A model generated the notes under the pieces. The model was not told the origin of the DNA. It did not search any database and saw only the letters and a program-made list of their open reading frames with translations. Positions 18,748-29,478 of a stretch of DNA of 64,000 bases are shown here, piece after piece. The first letter of the stretch is position 1. Every line of letters begins with the position of its first letter. The DNA is from Mangrovibacter phragmitis (GTDB lineage Bacteria; Pseudomonadota; Gammaproteobacteria; Enterobacterales; Enterobacteriaceae). Where the stretch lies: the NCBI RefSeq assembly GCF_001655675.1, contig NZ_LYRP01000022.1, positions 62,001-126,000 on the forward strand, given 5' to 3'. A program made the position numbers and the translations under genes.

Positions 18748-20085
18748 TCAGGCAACGCTCTTGTCTGAAGAGTCAGGAAGTTTGGGTACCAGGGTAACGG
18801 GCTTGCTGTCCAGCCGGGTAACCAGTAACTGATCAATGCGGAAGTTATCAATATCCACCACTTCAAACTTGTAGCCGGAATATTTCACCGCATCGGTTCG
18901 TTTGGGGATCTTACGCAGCATAAACATCATGAAACCACCAATGGTTTCATAATTATCTGATTGGGGAAATTCATCGATATCCAGTACGCGCATTACGTCA
19001 TCAATAGGTGTTCCACCTTCAACCAGCCAGGAGTTTTCATCACGGGCAACAATTTGCTCTTCCATGCCCTGGCCTACCAGATCACCCATCAGCGTAGTCA
19101 TCACATCGTTCAGCGTGATGATCCCAACAACCAGTGCGTACTCATTCATAATCACCGCGAAGTCTTCACCGGCACTTTTGAAGCTTTCCAGCGCTTCAGA
19201 TAACGTCAGCGTATCCGGTACAATTAACACATTGCGGATATGCACACCGCTGGTCAGCACCAGACTTTGGTTGACCAGTACACGGTTCAGTAACTCTTTA
19301 GAATCGACATAGCCAATAATGTGGTCGATATCTTCGTTACACACCAAAAACTTGGAGTGTGGGTGTTCTGCCACTTTGGTTTTGAGGCTGTGCTCATCTT
19401 CATGTAAATCGAACCAGATAATGTTCTCGCGTGATGTCATGGAAGAAGGCACTGTGCGGGATTCCAGTTCGAACACGTTTTCAATTAACTCATGTTCCTG
19501 TTTACGCAGCACCCCGGCCAGAGCGCCAGCTTCGACTACGGCGTAAATATCGTCAGGCGTGATATCGTCTTTGCGCACCATTGGCAGCTTGAACAGGCGG
19601 AAAATCACGTTAGCCATACCGTTGAAGAACCACACCAGTGGACGGAAAACCAGCAGGCAGAAGCGCATGGGGTTGATTATCCGTAAGGCGACCGCTTCCG
19701 GCGCTATCATACCTATGCGTTTCGGTGTCAGGTCCGCCAGCAGAATAAACATGCCAGTAACCAGTGAAAAAGAGAGAATAAAGCTCAGTTGCTCTGACCA
19801 CTCCGGTGCCATAAAACGGATGAGCAGGCTCTTGAAGGCAGGTGAGAATGCCGCGTCGCCAACAATACCACCCAAAATAGCCACAGCGTTCAGGCCAATT
19901 TGCACCACGGTAAAGAACATGCCGGGGTTTTCCTGCATTTTCAAAACGCGTTGCGCGTTTATGTTGCCTTCATCCGCCAGCAACTTGAGTTTGATTTTAC
20001 GGGAGGCCGCCAGTGAAATCTCAGACAACGAGAAAAACGAACTGACGGCGATTAGACAGAGTATGACTAATATACTGTTTAACAT
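18748..20085 (-). CDS. paeA: PaeA (YtfL), CNNM/CorC-type inner-membrane polyamine exporter
   Basis: A 445-residue membrane protein. The N-terminal DUF21 (CNNM) domain with about four helices covers residues 1-190 (FFSLSEISLAASRKIKL; IGLNAVAILGGIVGDAAF). Two CBS domains follow at about 205-340, and a C-terminal CorC_HlyC domain to about 430 (LVEGGTPIDDVMRVLDID; YETIGGFMMFMLRKIP). E. coli YtfL, renamed PaeA, exports cadaverine and putrescine; that substrate is known from the family. Length is close to E. coli (447). Confidence 0.94.
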   Translation of the reverse strand: MLNSILVILCLIAVSSFFSLSEISLAASRKIKLKLLADEGNINAQRVLKMQENPGMFFTVVQIGLNAVAILGGIVGDAAFSPAFKSLLIRFMAPEWSEQLSFILSFSLVTGMFILLADLTPKRIGMIAPEAVALRIINPMRFCLLVFRPLVWFFNGMANVIFRLFKLPMVRKDDITPDDIYAVVEAGALAGVLRKQEHELIENVFELESRTVPSSMTSRENIIWFDLHEDEHSLKTKVAEHPHSKFLVCNEDIDHIIGYVDSKELLNRVLVNQSLVLTSGVHIRNVLIVPDTLTLSEALESFKSAGEDFAVIMNEYALVVGIITLNDVMTTLMGDLVGQGMEEQIVARDENSWLVEGGTPIDDVMRVLDIDEFPQSDNYETIGGFMMFMLRKIPKRTDAVKYSGYKFEVVDIDNFRIDQLLVTRLDSKPVTLVPKLPDSSDKSVA

Positions 20086-20146
20086 ATCTTATCCGGCGTA
20101 ACGCCAGATCCTCGGAAGGGAAAGTTGATTATCCATGTGACAGACA

Positions 20147-20178
20147 CTAAAAACCGGCCCGTAAGCGCTGGGCCGGCA
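20147..20178 (-). terminator. Terminator of msrA
   Basis: On the minus strand GCCGGCCC, an eight-base loop, GGGCCGG, then TTTTTAG, about 75 bp after the msrA stop. Confidence 0.8.
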
Positions 20179-20252
20179 ATTTCGTATTCAGTATAACCTA
20201 AGGGCAGCATGGCCTGCCAGCAGGCGATGATTTAACCAGTTTTCATGTGAAA

Positions 20253-20894
20253 TTACGACTGAGGCGGCAGGCAAACGCCAATTCCTCCGAGCGCGCAGTA
20301 GCCTTCCGGATTTTTGTATAAATATTGCTGATGTTCGTCTTCCGCATAGTAAAACGGTAGCGCCGTGGCAATTTCTGTTGTTACCGCCCGATTGTCATTT
20401 TGCGCCTTCATGGCTGACTGGAAGCGAACCAGGCTGGCTTTCGCCGCAGCCGACTGTTGTTCGGTTAGCGGGTAAATGGCAGAGCGATACTGGGTACCAA
20501 TATCGTTACCCTGGCGCATTCCCTGAGCCGGATCGTGATTTTCCCAGAATAGCTGCAATAACTGCTCATAACTGATCACGGCCGGGTCATAAACAACACG
20601 CACTGCTTCTGCGTGGCCGGTTTGCCCGGTACACACTTCGCGGTAAGTTGGATTGGGGGTAAAACCACCGGTGTAACCTGCCGCGGTACTGTATACCCCA
20701 GGTTGTTGCCAGAACAGGCGCTCCACACCCCAGAAGCATCCCATCGCAAATAATGCCACTTCCATACCATCCGGAACGTGGGTCATTGAGTGTTCATTAA
20801 CGGCGTGTAACCGGGCGACAGGCATCGGAGTTTTACGCCCGGGTAATGCTTGCGACTGTGCCACAGGCGTCGACTTGGTAAACAAATTTACCAT
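20253..20894 (-). CDS. msrA: Peptide methionine-(S)-sulfoxide reductase MsrA
   Basis: A 213-residue cytosolic enzyme that reduces the S-form of methionine sulfoxide. The active-site motif GCFWGVE is at residues 52-58, with Cys53 as the nucleophile. Resolving cysteines lie in YREVC near the middle and in the C-terminal [34 protein letters not shown] and [16 protein letters not shown] are family signatures. The ATG at 20894 has GGAGA nine bases before it and gives the E. coli length (212); upstream in-frame starts would add 33 unlikely residues. Confidence 0.97.
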   Translation of the reverse strand: MVNLFTKSTPVAQSQALPGRKTPMPVARLHAVNEHSMTHVPDGMEVALFAMGCFWGVERLFWQQPGVYSTAAGYTGGFTPNPTYREVCTGQTGHAEAVRVVYDPAVISYEQLLQLFWENHDPAQGMRQGNDIGTQYRSAIYPLTEQQSAAAKASLVRFQSAMKAQNDNRAVTTEIATALPFYYAEDEHQQYLYKNPEGYCALGGIGVCLPPQS

Positions 20895-21258
20895 GGTTTT
20901 CTCTCCACTTTTCAGAAACTGGACTGCCCTTGGGCGGTTGTCACAGGCACTATATTTGCACACAATATACGCTCTGTAATCCAGCGCGTTCATTTTTGTT
21001 ACAGTGCGTCAACATAACCTACTGTCATAGCAAAAATTATCGGGTGCCTGTTTTTCAGACTGGCTGTTTGCCCGCCAGTTACCGGCCCTCGTAGTAAGAC
21101 GGCCATCAGGCGGATTGCAGCAAATACGGCTACGCTAACTAGTAGAAATATCAGGGCCGGTATCTGTTTTTCAACCTCAAGTGTTGAGGTTTTGTTATGC
21201 CGCGGAGCGGTTCATGTTGTATCCCAGGGGTGGGAACAAGGGAAGATCAGGAGAAAAA
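20895..21258. other. 364-bp divergent region msrA/tamA with structured tamA leader
   Basis: Two inverted repeats lie on the tamA side. ACCGGCCCT (21081-21089) and AGGGCCGGT (21153-21161) are perfect complements 63 bp apart. Just after, AACCTCAA-GTG-TTGAGGTT (21173-21191) forms a hairpin followed by TTGTT, ending 67 bp before the tamA start. Together they look like an attenuator-type leader. No small gene is seen. Confidence 0.5.
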
Positions 21259-22992
21259 GTGCCTCATATCCGAATCATTTGTTGCGTAAGTTTGTTACTT
21301 ACCAGCAGCCTGGCCAGTGCGGCCAGCGTGCGTTTGCAAGTTGAAGGACTGTCGGGAGAATTGCAAAAAAACGTGCGCGCGCAGCTTTCAACCATTGAAA
21401 GTGATGAAGTCACGCCAGACCGCCGTTTTGAGGCACGCGTGGATGATGCCATTCGCAAAGGGTTGCGGGCACTCGGTTATTATGAACCTGTGATTGATTT
21501 TGATTTACAGCCCCCACCGAAAGTTGGCCGCCAGGTGCTGATTGCTAAAGTCACGCCGGGTGAGCCGGTCAGAATTGGTGGCACTGAGGTGATTTTGCGC
21601 GGTGGGGCGAGCAAAGACCCGGATTACCTCGCACTACTGAAAAAACGCCCGGCAAAGGGCACTATCCTGAACCATGGAACCTACGAAAACTTTAAAAAAT
21701 CACTGACAACCGAAGCCTTACGTAAAGGCTATTTCGACAGCGATTTTAAAAAGAGCCAGTTGGGTGTGTCGCTGGGCAGGCATGAAGCTTTTTGGGATAT
21801 CGACTATGACAGTGGTCAGCGTTACCGTTTCGGCACAGTGACCTTCAAAGGTTCACAAATTCGCGATGAATACCTGCAAAACCTGGTGCCCTTCAAAGAA
21901 GGTGATTACTACACCAGTAGTGACCTTGCCGAACTGAACCGCCGGCTCTCCGCCACAGGCTGGTTTAATTCTGTGGTTGTGGCGCCAGAGTTTGATAAAT
22001 CTCGCAAAACTAAAATATTGCCACTTGAGGGCGTGGTCACACCGCGTACAGAAAATACAGTTGAAACCGGGGTTGGTTACTCCACTGATGTAGGCCCACG
22101 TATCAAAGCGTCGTGGAAAAAACCCTGGGTTAACAGCTATGGTCACAGCCTGACCACCAGCACCAGCCTGTCTGCGCCGGAGCAAACGCTGGATTTCAGT
22201 TACAAAGTCCCCTTGCTGAAAAGCCCGCTTGAACAGTACTACCTGTTGCAGGGAGGGTTTAAGCGCACCGATCTGAACGATACCCAGGCCGACTCCACAA
22301 CGCTTGCGGTGTCTCGCTATTGGGAACTGGATACCGGCTGGCAACGGGCACTGAACTTGCGCTGGAGCCTTGACCACTTTACCCAGGCCAGTGTCACCAA
22401 TACCACGATGTTGATTTACCCTGGTGTGAGTTTCAGCCGTACCCGCTCGCGTGGCGGGCTAATGCCAGTCTGGGGAGATTCTCAACGCTATTCAGTCGAT
22501 ATCTCCAACACGTCATGGGGCTCAGATGTCGATTTCCTGGTGATGCAGGCCCAAAACACCTGGATTCGCACCCTGGCAGAGCGCCACCGTTTTGTAATGC
22601 GCGGCACTGTTGGCTGGATTGAAACCGGGGATTTCGACAAAGTCCCTCCTGATTTGCGTTTCTTTGCCGGAGGCGATCGCAGTATCCGTGGTTACTCATA
22701 TAAATCCATTTCACCGAAAGACAGCGACGGTAAACTGATCGGGGCATCAAAAATGGTTACCGGCTCGCTGGAATACCAGTACAACGTAACTGGCAAATGG
22801 TGGGGCGCGGTGTTTGTTGATTCAGGGGAAGCAGTAAGTGCGATTGACGCGAATGATTTCAAAACCGGTGCAGGTTTTGGGGTGCGCTGGCAGTCGCCGG
22901 TTGGGCCCATTAAGTTAGACCTTGCCATGCCGGTGGGGGATAAAAAGGAACATGGCGTGCAGTTTTACATCGGTCTGGGGCCTGAATTATGA
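21259..22992 (+). CDS. tamA: TamA, outer-membrane Omp85 component of the TAM translocation and assembly module
   Basis: A 577-residue outer-membrane protein, exactly the E. coli length. A signal peptide of about 21 residues (ending near ASAAS) is followed by three POTRA domains to about 265 ([60 protein letters not shown]). The 16-strand BamA-type barrel follows, with [13 protein letters not shown]-like loop 6 motif ([14 protein letters not shown]) and the terminal GLGPEL. TamA and TamB act in outer-membrane protein assembly and phospholipid traffic. The GTG at 21259 is chosen because AGGAG lies six bases before it and the first residues ([10 protein letters not shown]) match the E. coli start. 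Confidence 0.97.
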   Translation: MPHIRIICCVSLLLTSSLASAASVRLQVEGLSGELQKNVRAQLSTIESDEVTPDRRFEARVDDAIRKGLRALGYYEPVIDFDLQPPPKVGRQVLIAKVTPGEPVRIGGTEVILRGGASKDPDYLALLKKRPAKGTILNHGTYENFKKSLTTEALRKGYFDSDFKKSQLGVSLGRHEAFWDIDYDSGQRYRFGTVTFKGSQIRDEYLQNLVPFKEGDYYTSSDLAELNRRLSATGWFNSVVVAPEFDKSRKTKILPLEGVVTPRTENTVETGVGYSTDVGPRIKASWKKPWVNSYGHSLTTSTSLSAPEQTLDFSYKVPLLKSPLEQYYLLQGGFKRTDLNDTQADSTTLAVSRYWELDTGWQRALNLRWSLDHFTQASVTNTTMLIYPGVSFSRTRSRGGLMPVWGDSQRYSVDISNTSWGSDVDFLVMQAQNTWIRTLAERHRFVMRGTVGWIETGDFDKVPPDLRFFAGGDRSIRGYSYKSISPKDSDGKLIGASKMVTGSLEYQYNVTGKWWGAVFVDSGEAVSAIDANDFKTGAGFGVRWQSPVGPIKLDLAMPVGDKKEHGVQFYIGLGPEL

Positions 22993-25900
22993 GTCGTTGG
23001 AAAAAAATCAGCCTCGCCGTCATTCTGGTGGTGGTATTTATTTTTGGTGTTGTGGGCTTCCTGGTGGGAACCACTCCGGGGTTGCATGTGTTGTTCAGTG
23101 CAGCGAACCGCTGGGTACCAGGGTTGCATATTGGCAATGTAGAAGGGGGCTGGCGTAATCTCACGCTCAGCCAGATTCGCTACGAACAGCCAGGCGTTGC
23201 GGTAAACGCCGGGCGGGTACATTTGTCTGTCAGCCTGCGCTGCTTGTGGCACAGCAAATTTTGCATAAATGATTTAGCGCTGAAAGACATCAATGTGGCC
23301 ATCGACTCCAGCAAAATGCCGCCGTCAGTACCGGCTCAGGAAGAAGAGAGCGGGCCGCTTAATTTAAGTACACCTTATGCCATCACGTTATCGCGAATTG
23401 CGGTTGAAAACGTCAATGTCAGTATTGATGACACAACGGTCTCGCTGATGGCATTCCACAGTGGCGTCAACTGGGAAGGTCGTAATCTGACCATTACTCC
23501 CACCACCCTTGAAGGCCTGTTAATAGCCCTGCCGAAAACGCCGCAAGGCGCAGCGAAAGCGGTGGTTGAAGCAAAACAGGCGGTTACAGCGGGCGACAAA
23601 CAGCGCACAGGCGCAACACAGCAAGTACAGGAACCACCACTGGGCGAGACGCTGGAAAAACTGTTTGCCAAACCGCTGCTGCCAGAAATGGACCATGTCA
23701 CTCTGCCTGTTAATCTCACCATTGCGCAATTTACGGGTAAGCAACTACGCCTGACAGGTGACAGCGATATCACGGTCAATAAACTCCTGCTCAAAGTGAC
23801 GGGAACCGACGGGCACCTGAAACTCGATACTCTGGATGTCGATTCCAGTGAAGGGCTGGTGAACGCCAGTGGGAAGGCTACCCTCAGCGCAGACTGGCCG
23901 GTTGCTCTCACCCTGAACGCTTCGTTGAATACAGCGCCGCTGAAAGGCGAGAAAATTAAACTCAACCTTAACGGCGGCCTGCGCAGCAAACTGGGGCTGG
24001 GTCTGAACCTTTCTGGTCCGGTAAACCTGGATGTCAGTGGTGAAACACAACTGGCGCAAGCCGGGTTGCCGGTTAACCTGCAAGTGTCATCGCCACAGCT
24101 CGCCTGGCCGCTGGAAGGCGCGGCGCAATATCAGGTACACGACCTTAAGCTGTCTGTTACCGGAAGCATGCGCAATTACCAGGTGAGTTTCGCTTCCCGT
24201 GTGAAAGGCGACCAGGTTCCCCCGGCAGCAATTACGTTAAATGGCAAAGGCACTACACAGCAGTTTGTACTGGATAAATTGCGCATCGCGGCGCTGGAGG
24301 GGAATACCGATTTAACTGCGGTGGTTGACTGGAGCAAAGCGATAAGCTGGCACAGTGAACTGACACTTGCGGGCATTAACACCGCGAAACAATACCCGGA
24401 CTGGCCTTCCCGGGTGGACGGTGTGGTAAAAACCCGTGGCAGCCTGTATGGCGGCACATGGCAAGTTTCCGTACCGGAAATAGCCCTGAAAGGAAATGTG
24501 AAGCAGAACCCGCTCAATATCGAAGGGAATCTGCGTGGTAACAGCTACATGCAGTGGCTTATCCCGAAACTGAACATTGCGTTAGGCCGTAATACCGTTG
24601 CAGTGCAGGGTGAAGTGGGTGAAAAAACACTGAAGCTTGATGCCAGCATTGATGCGCCAGCGCTGGATAATGCACTGCCTGGTTTAGGTGGTACCGCAAA
24701 AGGGCTCGTAAAAGTGCGGGGCGATATGGCTGCGCCGCAACTATTTGCTTCGATTCAGGCCCATCGCCTGCGCTGGCAGGCGCTTTCTGTCAGCTCAGTG
24801 AATGTCGATGGCGATATCAGCTCGGGTGAGCAAATTGGCGGGCACCTGAAAGTGCTGGTGGGTAATATCACCCAGCCAGGTCTCGCGATAACGCGTGTCG
24901 CGCTAAATGCAGAAGGTAATGAGAACCAGCACCAGATGAAACTGGAGATTTCCGGGGAGCCTGTATCCGGCCATTTAAGCTTGAACGGGCACTTTGACCG
25001 CCAGCAGGAACGCTGGCAGGGCACACTGAGCAATACCCGCTTTGACACGCCGGTCGGCCCCTGGTTATTAACCCAGCCCGTATCGCTGGATTACCGCAAC
25101 CAGGAGCAACGCATTGCGATAGGCGTTCATTGCTGGCGCAACCCCAATGCGGAACTTTGTGTTCCACAACCGATAGAAGCCGGGCACAGTGGCCGGGCGC
25201 GTATCAACCTTAACCGCTTCGACCTGGCGATGCTGAAAGACTTACTGCCGGAAGGCACTAAAGCCTCAGGTGTATTCAGTGGTAACGCGGATGTATCCTG
25301 GGACAGCACTAAGCCCGGTTTACCAGAGGCGTCCATTCATTTGGCCGGTAAAGGGGTGAAGGTTAACCAGGCAATGAGCAACGGGCACCTGCCAGTGGAG
25401 TTTGACGCACTGACAGTAAACGCGGCTATACATAATGACCTGGCACAGGCCGACTGGCTGGTGCGCCTGGTCAACAATGGTCAACTGGATGGCAAACTCC
25501 AGGTCAAAGACCCACAAGGGCGGCGGCAACTGTCTGGCAATGTCAATCTGACCAACTTTTCACTGGATTTCCTGAACCCTGTCTTTACCGCAGGTGAAAA
25601 AGCGAATGGTAAAGTTAATGCCCGCCTGACATTGGGCGGTGATGCCCAAAAACCACAGTTATTCGGCCAGGTGCGGATGAGTGACCTGGGGTTGCAGGCC
25701 AACTTTATGCCTTTCGATATGCAACCGAGTGATGTCACTATGGCCTTCACCGGTCAGCGTTCCACCCTGCAAGGGACAGTACGGACATCAAAAGGGCAAA
25801 TCAGCCTGAGCGGTTTTGCCGACTGGGCGCAACTGGATAACTGGAAAGCGCAAATCGCCGCCAAAGGCAGCCGGGTGCGTATTACTGTACCACCAATGGT

Positions 25901-26798
25901 GCGCATGGATGTCTCGCCGGATATCGTGTTTGATGCCACACCTTCGGTGTTTATGCTGAACGGCAGCGTGGACGTTCCCTGGGCGCGTATTGTGGTGCAT
26001 GATTTACCCGAAAGTGCAGTGGGTGTATCAGATGATGAAGTGATGCTGAATGACAACCTGCAGCCTGTTCAGCCCAAAACTGCATCTATTCCAATTAACA
26101 GTAACCTGAAGATTCATATTGGCAACAATGTGCGTCTGAATGCCTTTGGCCTGAAAGCCCGGCTGGATGGTGACCTGAAAGTGGTTCAGGACAAACAAGG
26201 CCTGGGCCTTAACGGGCAGATTAATATTCCTGAAGGGCGCTTCCATGCCTACGGTCAGGATCTGATCGTACGCAAAGGGATTCTGCTGTTCTCCGGCCCG
26301 CCGGATCAGCCTTCTCTCAATATTGAAGCAATTCGTAACCCTGATGCCACACAAGACAATGTGGTGGCTGGGGTGCGTGTCACGGGGATGGCGGATGAGC
26401 CGAAAGCAGAAATCTTCTCTGACCCTGCTATGTCGCAACAGGAAGCGCTGTCGTATTTACTGCGTGGACAGGGTCTGAGTAGCGAACAGGGTGATGGTGC
26501 AGCCATGACTTCCATGTTAATTGGAATGGGGGTTGCACAAAGTGGGCAGGTTGTGGGTAAAATCGGAGAGACATTTGGCGTCAAAAACTTGTCGCTGGAT
26601 ACCACAGGTGCGGGGGATTCTTCTCAGGTGGTGGTCAGCGGTTATGTACTGCCGGGTCTGCAAGTGAAATACGGGGTAGGTATCTTTGACTCACTGGCAA
26701 CGCTCACCTTGCGTTATCGGCTGATGCCTAAGCTGTATCTGGAAGCGGTGTCTGGGGTTGATCAGGCGCTCGATTTGCTCTATCAGTTTGAGTTTTAG
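22989..26798 (+). CDS. tamB: TamB, AsmA-like inner-membrane-anchored bridge protein of the TAM
   Basis: A 1269-residue protein anchored by one N-terminal helix (about residues 7-29). The long periplasmic body is made of repeated beta-taco (AsmA-like) segments, and the C-terminal DUF490 domain ends [21 protein letters not shown]-like with a terminal aromatic pair (QFEF). It spans the periplasm and binds TamA through the C-terminal region. Length is near E. coli TamB (1259). The start codon overlaps the tamA stop in an ATGA arrangement, so the two are translationally coupled. Confidence 0.97.
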   Translation: MSRWKKISLAVILVVVFIFGVVGFLVGTTPGLHVLFSAANRWVPGLHIGNVEGGWRNLTLSQIRYEQPGVAVNAGRVHLSVSLRCLWHSKFCINDLALKDINVAIDSSKMPPSVPAQEEESGPLNLSTPYAITLSRIAVENVNVSIDDTTVSLMAFHSGVNWEGRNLTITPTTLEGLLIALPKTPQGAAKAVVEAKQAVTAGDKQRTGATQQVQEPPLGETLEKLFAKPLLPEMDHVTLPVNLTIAQFTGKQLRLTGDSDITVNKLLLKVTGTDGHLKLDTLDVDSSEGLVNASGKATLSADWPVALTLNASLNTAPLKGEKIKLNLNGGLRSKLGLGLNLSGPVNLDVSGETQLAQAGLPVNLQVSSPQLAWPLEGAAQYQVHDLKLSVTGSMRNYQVSFASRVKGDQVPPAAITLNGKGTTQQFVLDKLRIAALEGNTDLTAVVDWSKAISWHSELTLAGINTAKQYPDWPSRVDGVVKTRGSLYGGTWQVSVPEIALKGNVKQNPLNIEGNLRGNSYMQWLIPKLNIALGRNTVAVQGEVGEKTLKLDASIDAPALDNALPGLGGTAKGLVKVRGDMAAPQLFASIQAHRLRWQALSVSSVNVDGDISSGEQIGGHLKVLVGNITQPGLAITRVALNAEGNENQHQMKLEISGEPVSGHLSLNGHFDRQQERWQGTLSNTRFDTPVGPWLLTQPVSLDYRNQEQRIAIGVHCWRNPNAELCVPQPIEAGHSGRARINLNRFDLAMLKDLLPEGTKASGVFSGNADVSWDSTKPGLPEASIHLAGKGVKVNQAMSNGHLPVEFDALTVNAAIHNDLAQADWLVRLVNNGQLDGKLQVKDPQGRRQLSGNVNLTNFSLDFLNPVFTAGEKANGKVNARLTLGGDAQKPQLFGQVRMSDLGLQANFMPFDMQPSDVTMAFTGQRSTLQGTVRTSKGQISLSGFADWAQLDNWKAQIAAKGSRVRITVPPMVRMDVSPDIVFDATPSVFMLNGSVDVPWARIVVHDLPESAVGVSDDEVMLNDNLQPVQPKTASIPINSNLKIHIGNNVRLNAFGLKARLDGDLKVVQDKQGLGLNGQINIPEGRFHAYGQDLIVRKGILLFSGPPDQPSLNIEAIRNPDATQDNVVAGVRVTGMADEPKAEIFSDPAMSQQEALSYLLRGQGLSSEQGDGAAMTSMLIGMGVAQSGQVVGKIGETFGVKNLSLDTTGAGDSSQVVVSGYVLPGLQVKYGVGIFDSLATLTLRYRLMPKLYLEAVSGVDQALDLLYQFEF

Positions 26799-26800
26799 CA

Positions 26801-27148
26801 ATGCGAATATTTGTTTACGGCAGTTTACGACGCAAACAAGGTAACAGTCACTGGATGACCAACGCGCAGTGGTTAGGCGATCATACAGTAGAACATTATC
26901 AGTTATACAGTGTGGGGCATTATCCTGGCGCTGTGCCGGGAGAAGGAACCGTTTTTGGTGAAGTATACCGTATTGATGCTTCCACTCTGGCTGAACTGGA
27001 TGCGTTGCGTACCAAAGCGGGGGAATACAGCCGGCAGTTAATTCAAACGCCGTTTGGTTCCGCCTGGATGTATGTCTACCAGCGCTCTGTTGAAGGGCTC
27101 ACTTACATTGATACAGGTAACTGGCTGGACAGAGATAAATTCAAGTAA
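26801..27148 (+). CDS. ytfP: YtfP, gamma-glutamylcyclotransferase-fold protein
   Basis: A 115-residue cytosolic protein of the GGCT-like (AIG2-like) family. The hallmark substrate loop YGSLRRKQGN is at about residues 5-14, followed by GEVYRID, where the conserved acidic residue lies. It begins two bases after the tamB stop, forming the tamA-tamB-ytfP operon known in enterobacteria. Its reaction is not established. Confidence 0.94.
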   Translation: MRIFVYGSLRRKQGNSHWMTNAQWLGDHTVEHYQLYSVGHYPGAVPGEGTVFGEVYRIDASTLAELDALRTKAGEYSRQLIQTPFGSAWMYVYQRSVEGLTYIDTGNWLDRDKFK

Positions 27149-27179
27149 CCCGCCGGTACTGTTAGTAAGTTCACCACAA

Positions 27180-27214
27180 AAGCACCGCCAGAAGCCTGGC
27201 GGTGTTTTTTTCTT
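27180..27214 (+). terminator. Terminator of the tamA-tamB-ytfP operon
   Basis: Arms CACCGCCAG and CTGGCGGTG around a short loop, then TTTTTTTC, about 33 bp after the ytfP stop. Confidence 0.9.
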
Positions 27215-27439
27215 GATGCCCTGATGCACTTTCCCCGGTCATGCTTGTTTCTCCCGTTCACAACGCCAACCTGAATAACCTGGTTGTATTGCCGGATAGC
27301 ACACTTCGGTGGTGAGTGATACATGCATAATGTGCGCAGCAGCTTCTTGCTTGTGACCGGCCTGCCTGATTTACATGTGCTTAATCAGTAGAGTGAAAAC
27401 AGGAAGAGTGTGTGTGGGAAAGGCATTATAAAACTTAAA

Positions 27440-27468
27440 AATTAAGCACTGCCGCAGGGCAGTGCTTA
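27440..27468 (-). terminator. Terminator of ppa
   Basis: Perfect arms TTAAGCACTGCC and GGCAGTGCTTAA around GCAG, on the 3' side of ppa. The minus-strand tract after it is T-rich (TTTTTAAGTTTT). Confidence 0.75.
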
Positions 27469-27538
27469 ATGATTCATGCGCTGACTGGTGTTGTGAGCAC
27501 CTCACCACCGGCATCGCGCCGCATGGCTGTATCAGGCA

Positions 27539-28069
27539 TTATTTTTTGGCAGCGCGTTCGAAAGAAGCAACAATTTCAGCTTTAGCGGCTTCAGCGTTGT
27601 CCCAACCGTCAACTTTCACCCATTTGCCAGCTTCCAGATCTTTGTAGTGTTCAAAGAAATGGGTGATCTGTGCTTTCAGCAGTTCTGGCAGGTCGTTCAC
27701 ATCTTTAATGTGGTCGTATTCTTTGCTCAGTTTGGTGTGCGGTACCGCAACCAGTTTGGCATCTTCGCCAGACTCGTCGGTCATTTTCAGTACGCCAACC
27801 GGACGGCAACGAATAACAGAACCCGGCTGCAGCGGGTACGGAGTCGGCACCAGTACGTCAACCGGGTCACCGTCCAGAGAGAGGGTATGGTTGATGTAGC
27901 CGTAGTTGCACGGGTAGAACATAGCAGTAGACATGAAACGGTCTACAAACAGTGCGCCGCTTTCTTTGTCGACTTCATATTTGATAGGGTCAGCGTTAGC
28001 CGGGATTTCGATAACAACGTAGATGTCTTCCGGCAGATCTTTGCCTGCTGGTACGTTCAGTAAGCTCAT
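27539..28069 (-). CDS. ppa: Inorganic pyrophosphatase (family I)
   Basis: A 176-residue cytosolic enzyme, the same length as E. coli Ppa, that hydrolyses pyrophosphate to drive biosynthetic reactions. The active-site signature DGDPVDVLV carries the metal-binding aspartates. [40 protein letters not shown] and [20 protein letters not shown] are as in the E. coli enzyme. AGGAAACAG precedes the start. Confidence 0.99.
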   Translation of the reverse strand: MSLLNVPAGKDLPEDIYVVIEIPANADPIKYEVDKESGALFVDRFMSTAMFYPCNYGYINHTLSLDGDPVDVLVPTPYPLQPGSVIRCRPVGVLKMTDESGEDAKLVAVPHTKLSKEYDHIKDVNDLPELLKAQITHFFEHYKDLEAGKWVKVDGWDNAEAAKAEIVASFERAAKK

Positions 28070-28230
28070 GTCTGTTTCCTTTAATGTGTGGCAAACAAGT
28101 GCCGGGTATTATAGCCAACTGCGCCCGAATGTCTTCGCCTGTTTTTCTTAATCCGGAAAAGTTCGAAGTAAAAGGTAGCGTATTTTTTAGCACAAAAATC
28201 CATAAACCCAGCCGCATTATTTATAAATTC

Positions 28231-28246
28231 TTGTAACCGGTTACAA
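28231..28246 (+). promoter_or_regulatory. GalR/GalS-type operator upstream of ytfQ
   Basis: TTGTAACCGGTTACAA is a perfect 16-bp palindrome with a central CG and fits the LacI/GalR family pattern TGTAA-N-CG-N-TTACA used by GalR and GalS. A galactose-type regulator would suit the galactofuranose transporter. It lies 217 bp before the ytfQ start and also faces ppa. Confidence 0.6.
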
Positions 28247-28370
28247 AAGAGAAATACCAGCGAATTCATTGGTAAAAAAAACGGCATACGCCAGTATGGT
28301 GAGGAGCCTCATCCAGCCCGATCCTTGACCAAAACTGGGTGTTAACAATTATGCTACTTTTTTGAATTGT

Positions 28371-28393
28371 GATGTAACGCATTCTGTTACATC
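28371..28393 (+). promoter_or_regulatory. Inverted repeat in the ytfQ promoter region
   Basis: GATGTAAC, seven bases, GTTACATC: perfect eight-base arms, 70 bp before the ytfQ start. It could be an operator or a second, imperfect LacI-family site (GTAAC/GTTAC halves). The regulator is not known. Confidence 0.4.
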
Positions 28394-28462
28394 CCGTATT
28401 GTCTATAGTTTCTCCTGCAGATGTACTTCTTACCAATAATAACCCTACGAGAGGACACGCTT

Positions 28463-29419
28463 ATGTGGAAGCGGTTACTTTTAGTCTCTGCAGTTTCAGC
28501 GGCTATGTCATCAGCAGTAATGGCAGCCCCCCTGGTGGTTGGATTTTCTCAGGTTGGTTCGGAATCTGGCTGGCGTGCAGCAGAAACCAATGTTGCCAAA
28601 ACGGAAGCGAAAGAACGCGGAATTACCCTGAAAATTGCCGATGCACAGCAAAAACAAGAGAACCAGATTAAAGCGGTACGCTCTTTTATTGCTCAGGGCG
28701 TGGATGCAATCTTCATTGCACCTGTGGTGGCGACCGGCTGGGAGCCTGTGCTGGAAGAAGCCAAAGATGCTAAGATCCCGGTATTCCTGCTTGACCGTTC
28801 TATTGATGTAAAAGACAAATCTCTGTACATGACCACGGTAACAGCCAACAACGTGCTGGAAGGCCAGTTAATTGGCGACTGGCTGGTGAAAACTGTCGCA
28901 GGTAAGCCGTGTAATGTGGTTGAGCTGCAAGGTACTGTGGGTGCCAGCGTAGCGATTGACCGTAAAAAAGGGTTTGCTGAAGCTATCGCCAAAGCGCCAA
29001 ACATCAAAATCATTCGTTCCCAGTCTGGCGACTTTACCCGTAGTAAAGGTAAAGAAGTGATGGAAAGCTTCATTAAAGCGGAGAACAACGGCAAAAATAT
29101 TTGCATGGTTTACTCCCATAATGACGATATGGTCATTGGGGCAATCCAGGCCATTAAAGAAGCCGGGTTAAAACCGGGTAAAGACATTCTCACCGGCTCT
29201 ATTGATGGTGTACCTGATATCTATAAAGCCATGATGGCGGGCGATGCGAATGCCAGTGTCGAGTTGACGCCGGATATGGCTGGCCCGGCCTTTGATGCGC
29301 TGGAAAAATACAAGAAAGACGGTACGATTCCACCGAAAACGATTATCACTAAATCAACGCTCTATCTGCCAGACACAGCAAAACAGCAATACGAGCGCAA
29401 ACTCCATATGGGTTATTAA
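28463..29419 (+). CDS. ytfQ: YtfQ, periplasmic galactofuranose-binding protein
   Basis: A 318-residue periplasmic sugar-binding protein, the same length as E. coli YtfQ. The signal peptide covers about residues 1-21 (MWKRLLLVSAVSAAMSSAVM). The mature type I binding fold includes VGFSQVGSESGWRAAETNVA, AIFIAPVVATGWEPVLEEAK, GTVGASVAIDRKKGFAEA and YSHNDDMVIGAIQAIKEAG. E. coli YtfQ binds galactofuranose best. The start at 28463 has GAGAGGA upstream; an ATG 14 codons earlier lacks a good site and would spoil the signal peptide. Confidence 0.96.
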   Translation: MWKRLLLVSAVSAAMSSAVMAAPLVVGFSQVGSESGWRAAETNVAKTEAKERGITLKIADAQQKQENQIKAVRSFIAQGVDAIFIAPVVATGWEPVLEEAKDAKIPVFLLDRSIDVKDKSLYMTTVTANNVLEGQLIGDWLVKTVAGKPCNVVELQGTVGASVAIDRKKGFAEAIAKAPNIKIIRSQSGDFTRSKGKEVMESFIKAENNGKNICMVYSHNDDMVIGAIQAIKEAGLKPGKDILTGSIDGVPDIYKAMMAGDANASVELTPDMAGPAFDALEKYKKDGTIPPKTIITKSTLYLPDTAKQQYERKLHMGY

Positions 29420-29426
29420 CCAACCA

Positions 29427-29454
29427 GGCTCAGGCTATTTTCATGGCCTGAGCC
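29427..29454 (+). promoter_or_regulatory. Intercistronic hairpin between ytfQ and ytfR
   Basis: Perfect arms GGCTCAGGC and GCCTGAGCC with a ten-base loop, followed by GTTTCC, in the 59-bp gap. Such hairpins after binding-protein genes usually stabilise the upstream message or reduce read-through, so the binding protein is made in excess over the membrane parts. Confidence 0.65.
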
Positions 29455-29478
29455 GTTTCCCTGACCGGAGACTCCGCG

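Larger units (their letters stand above)
27149..27538. other. 390-bp convergent region ytfP/ppa
   Basis: Holds two terminators, at 27180-27214 and 27440-27468. Between them I see no gene. In E. coli the chpSB toxin-antitoxin pair lies in this interval; no trace of it was found. Confidence 0.65.
28070..28462. other. 393-bp divergent region ppa/ytfQ with two operator-like palindromes
   Basis: Non-coding. It holds the GalR-type palindrome at 28231-28246 and a second inverted repeat at 28371-28393, both placed for control of the ytfQ operon. Sequence between them is AT-rich. Confidence 0.65.

Noticed and set aside
21173-21191. SoxR-box-like sequence CCTCAAGTGTTGAGG before tamA
   Set aside because: The half-sites match the SoxR operator (CCTCAAG/CTTGAGG type), but the known site is three bases longer, and spacing is critical for MerR-family regulators. 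A hairpin in a leader explains it better.
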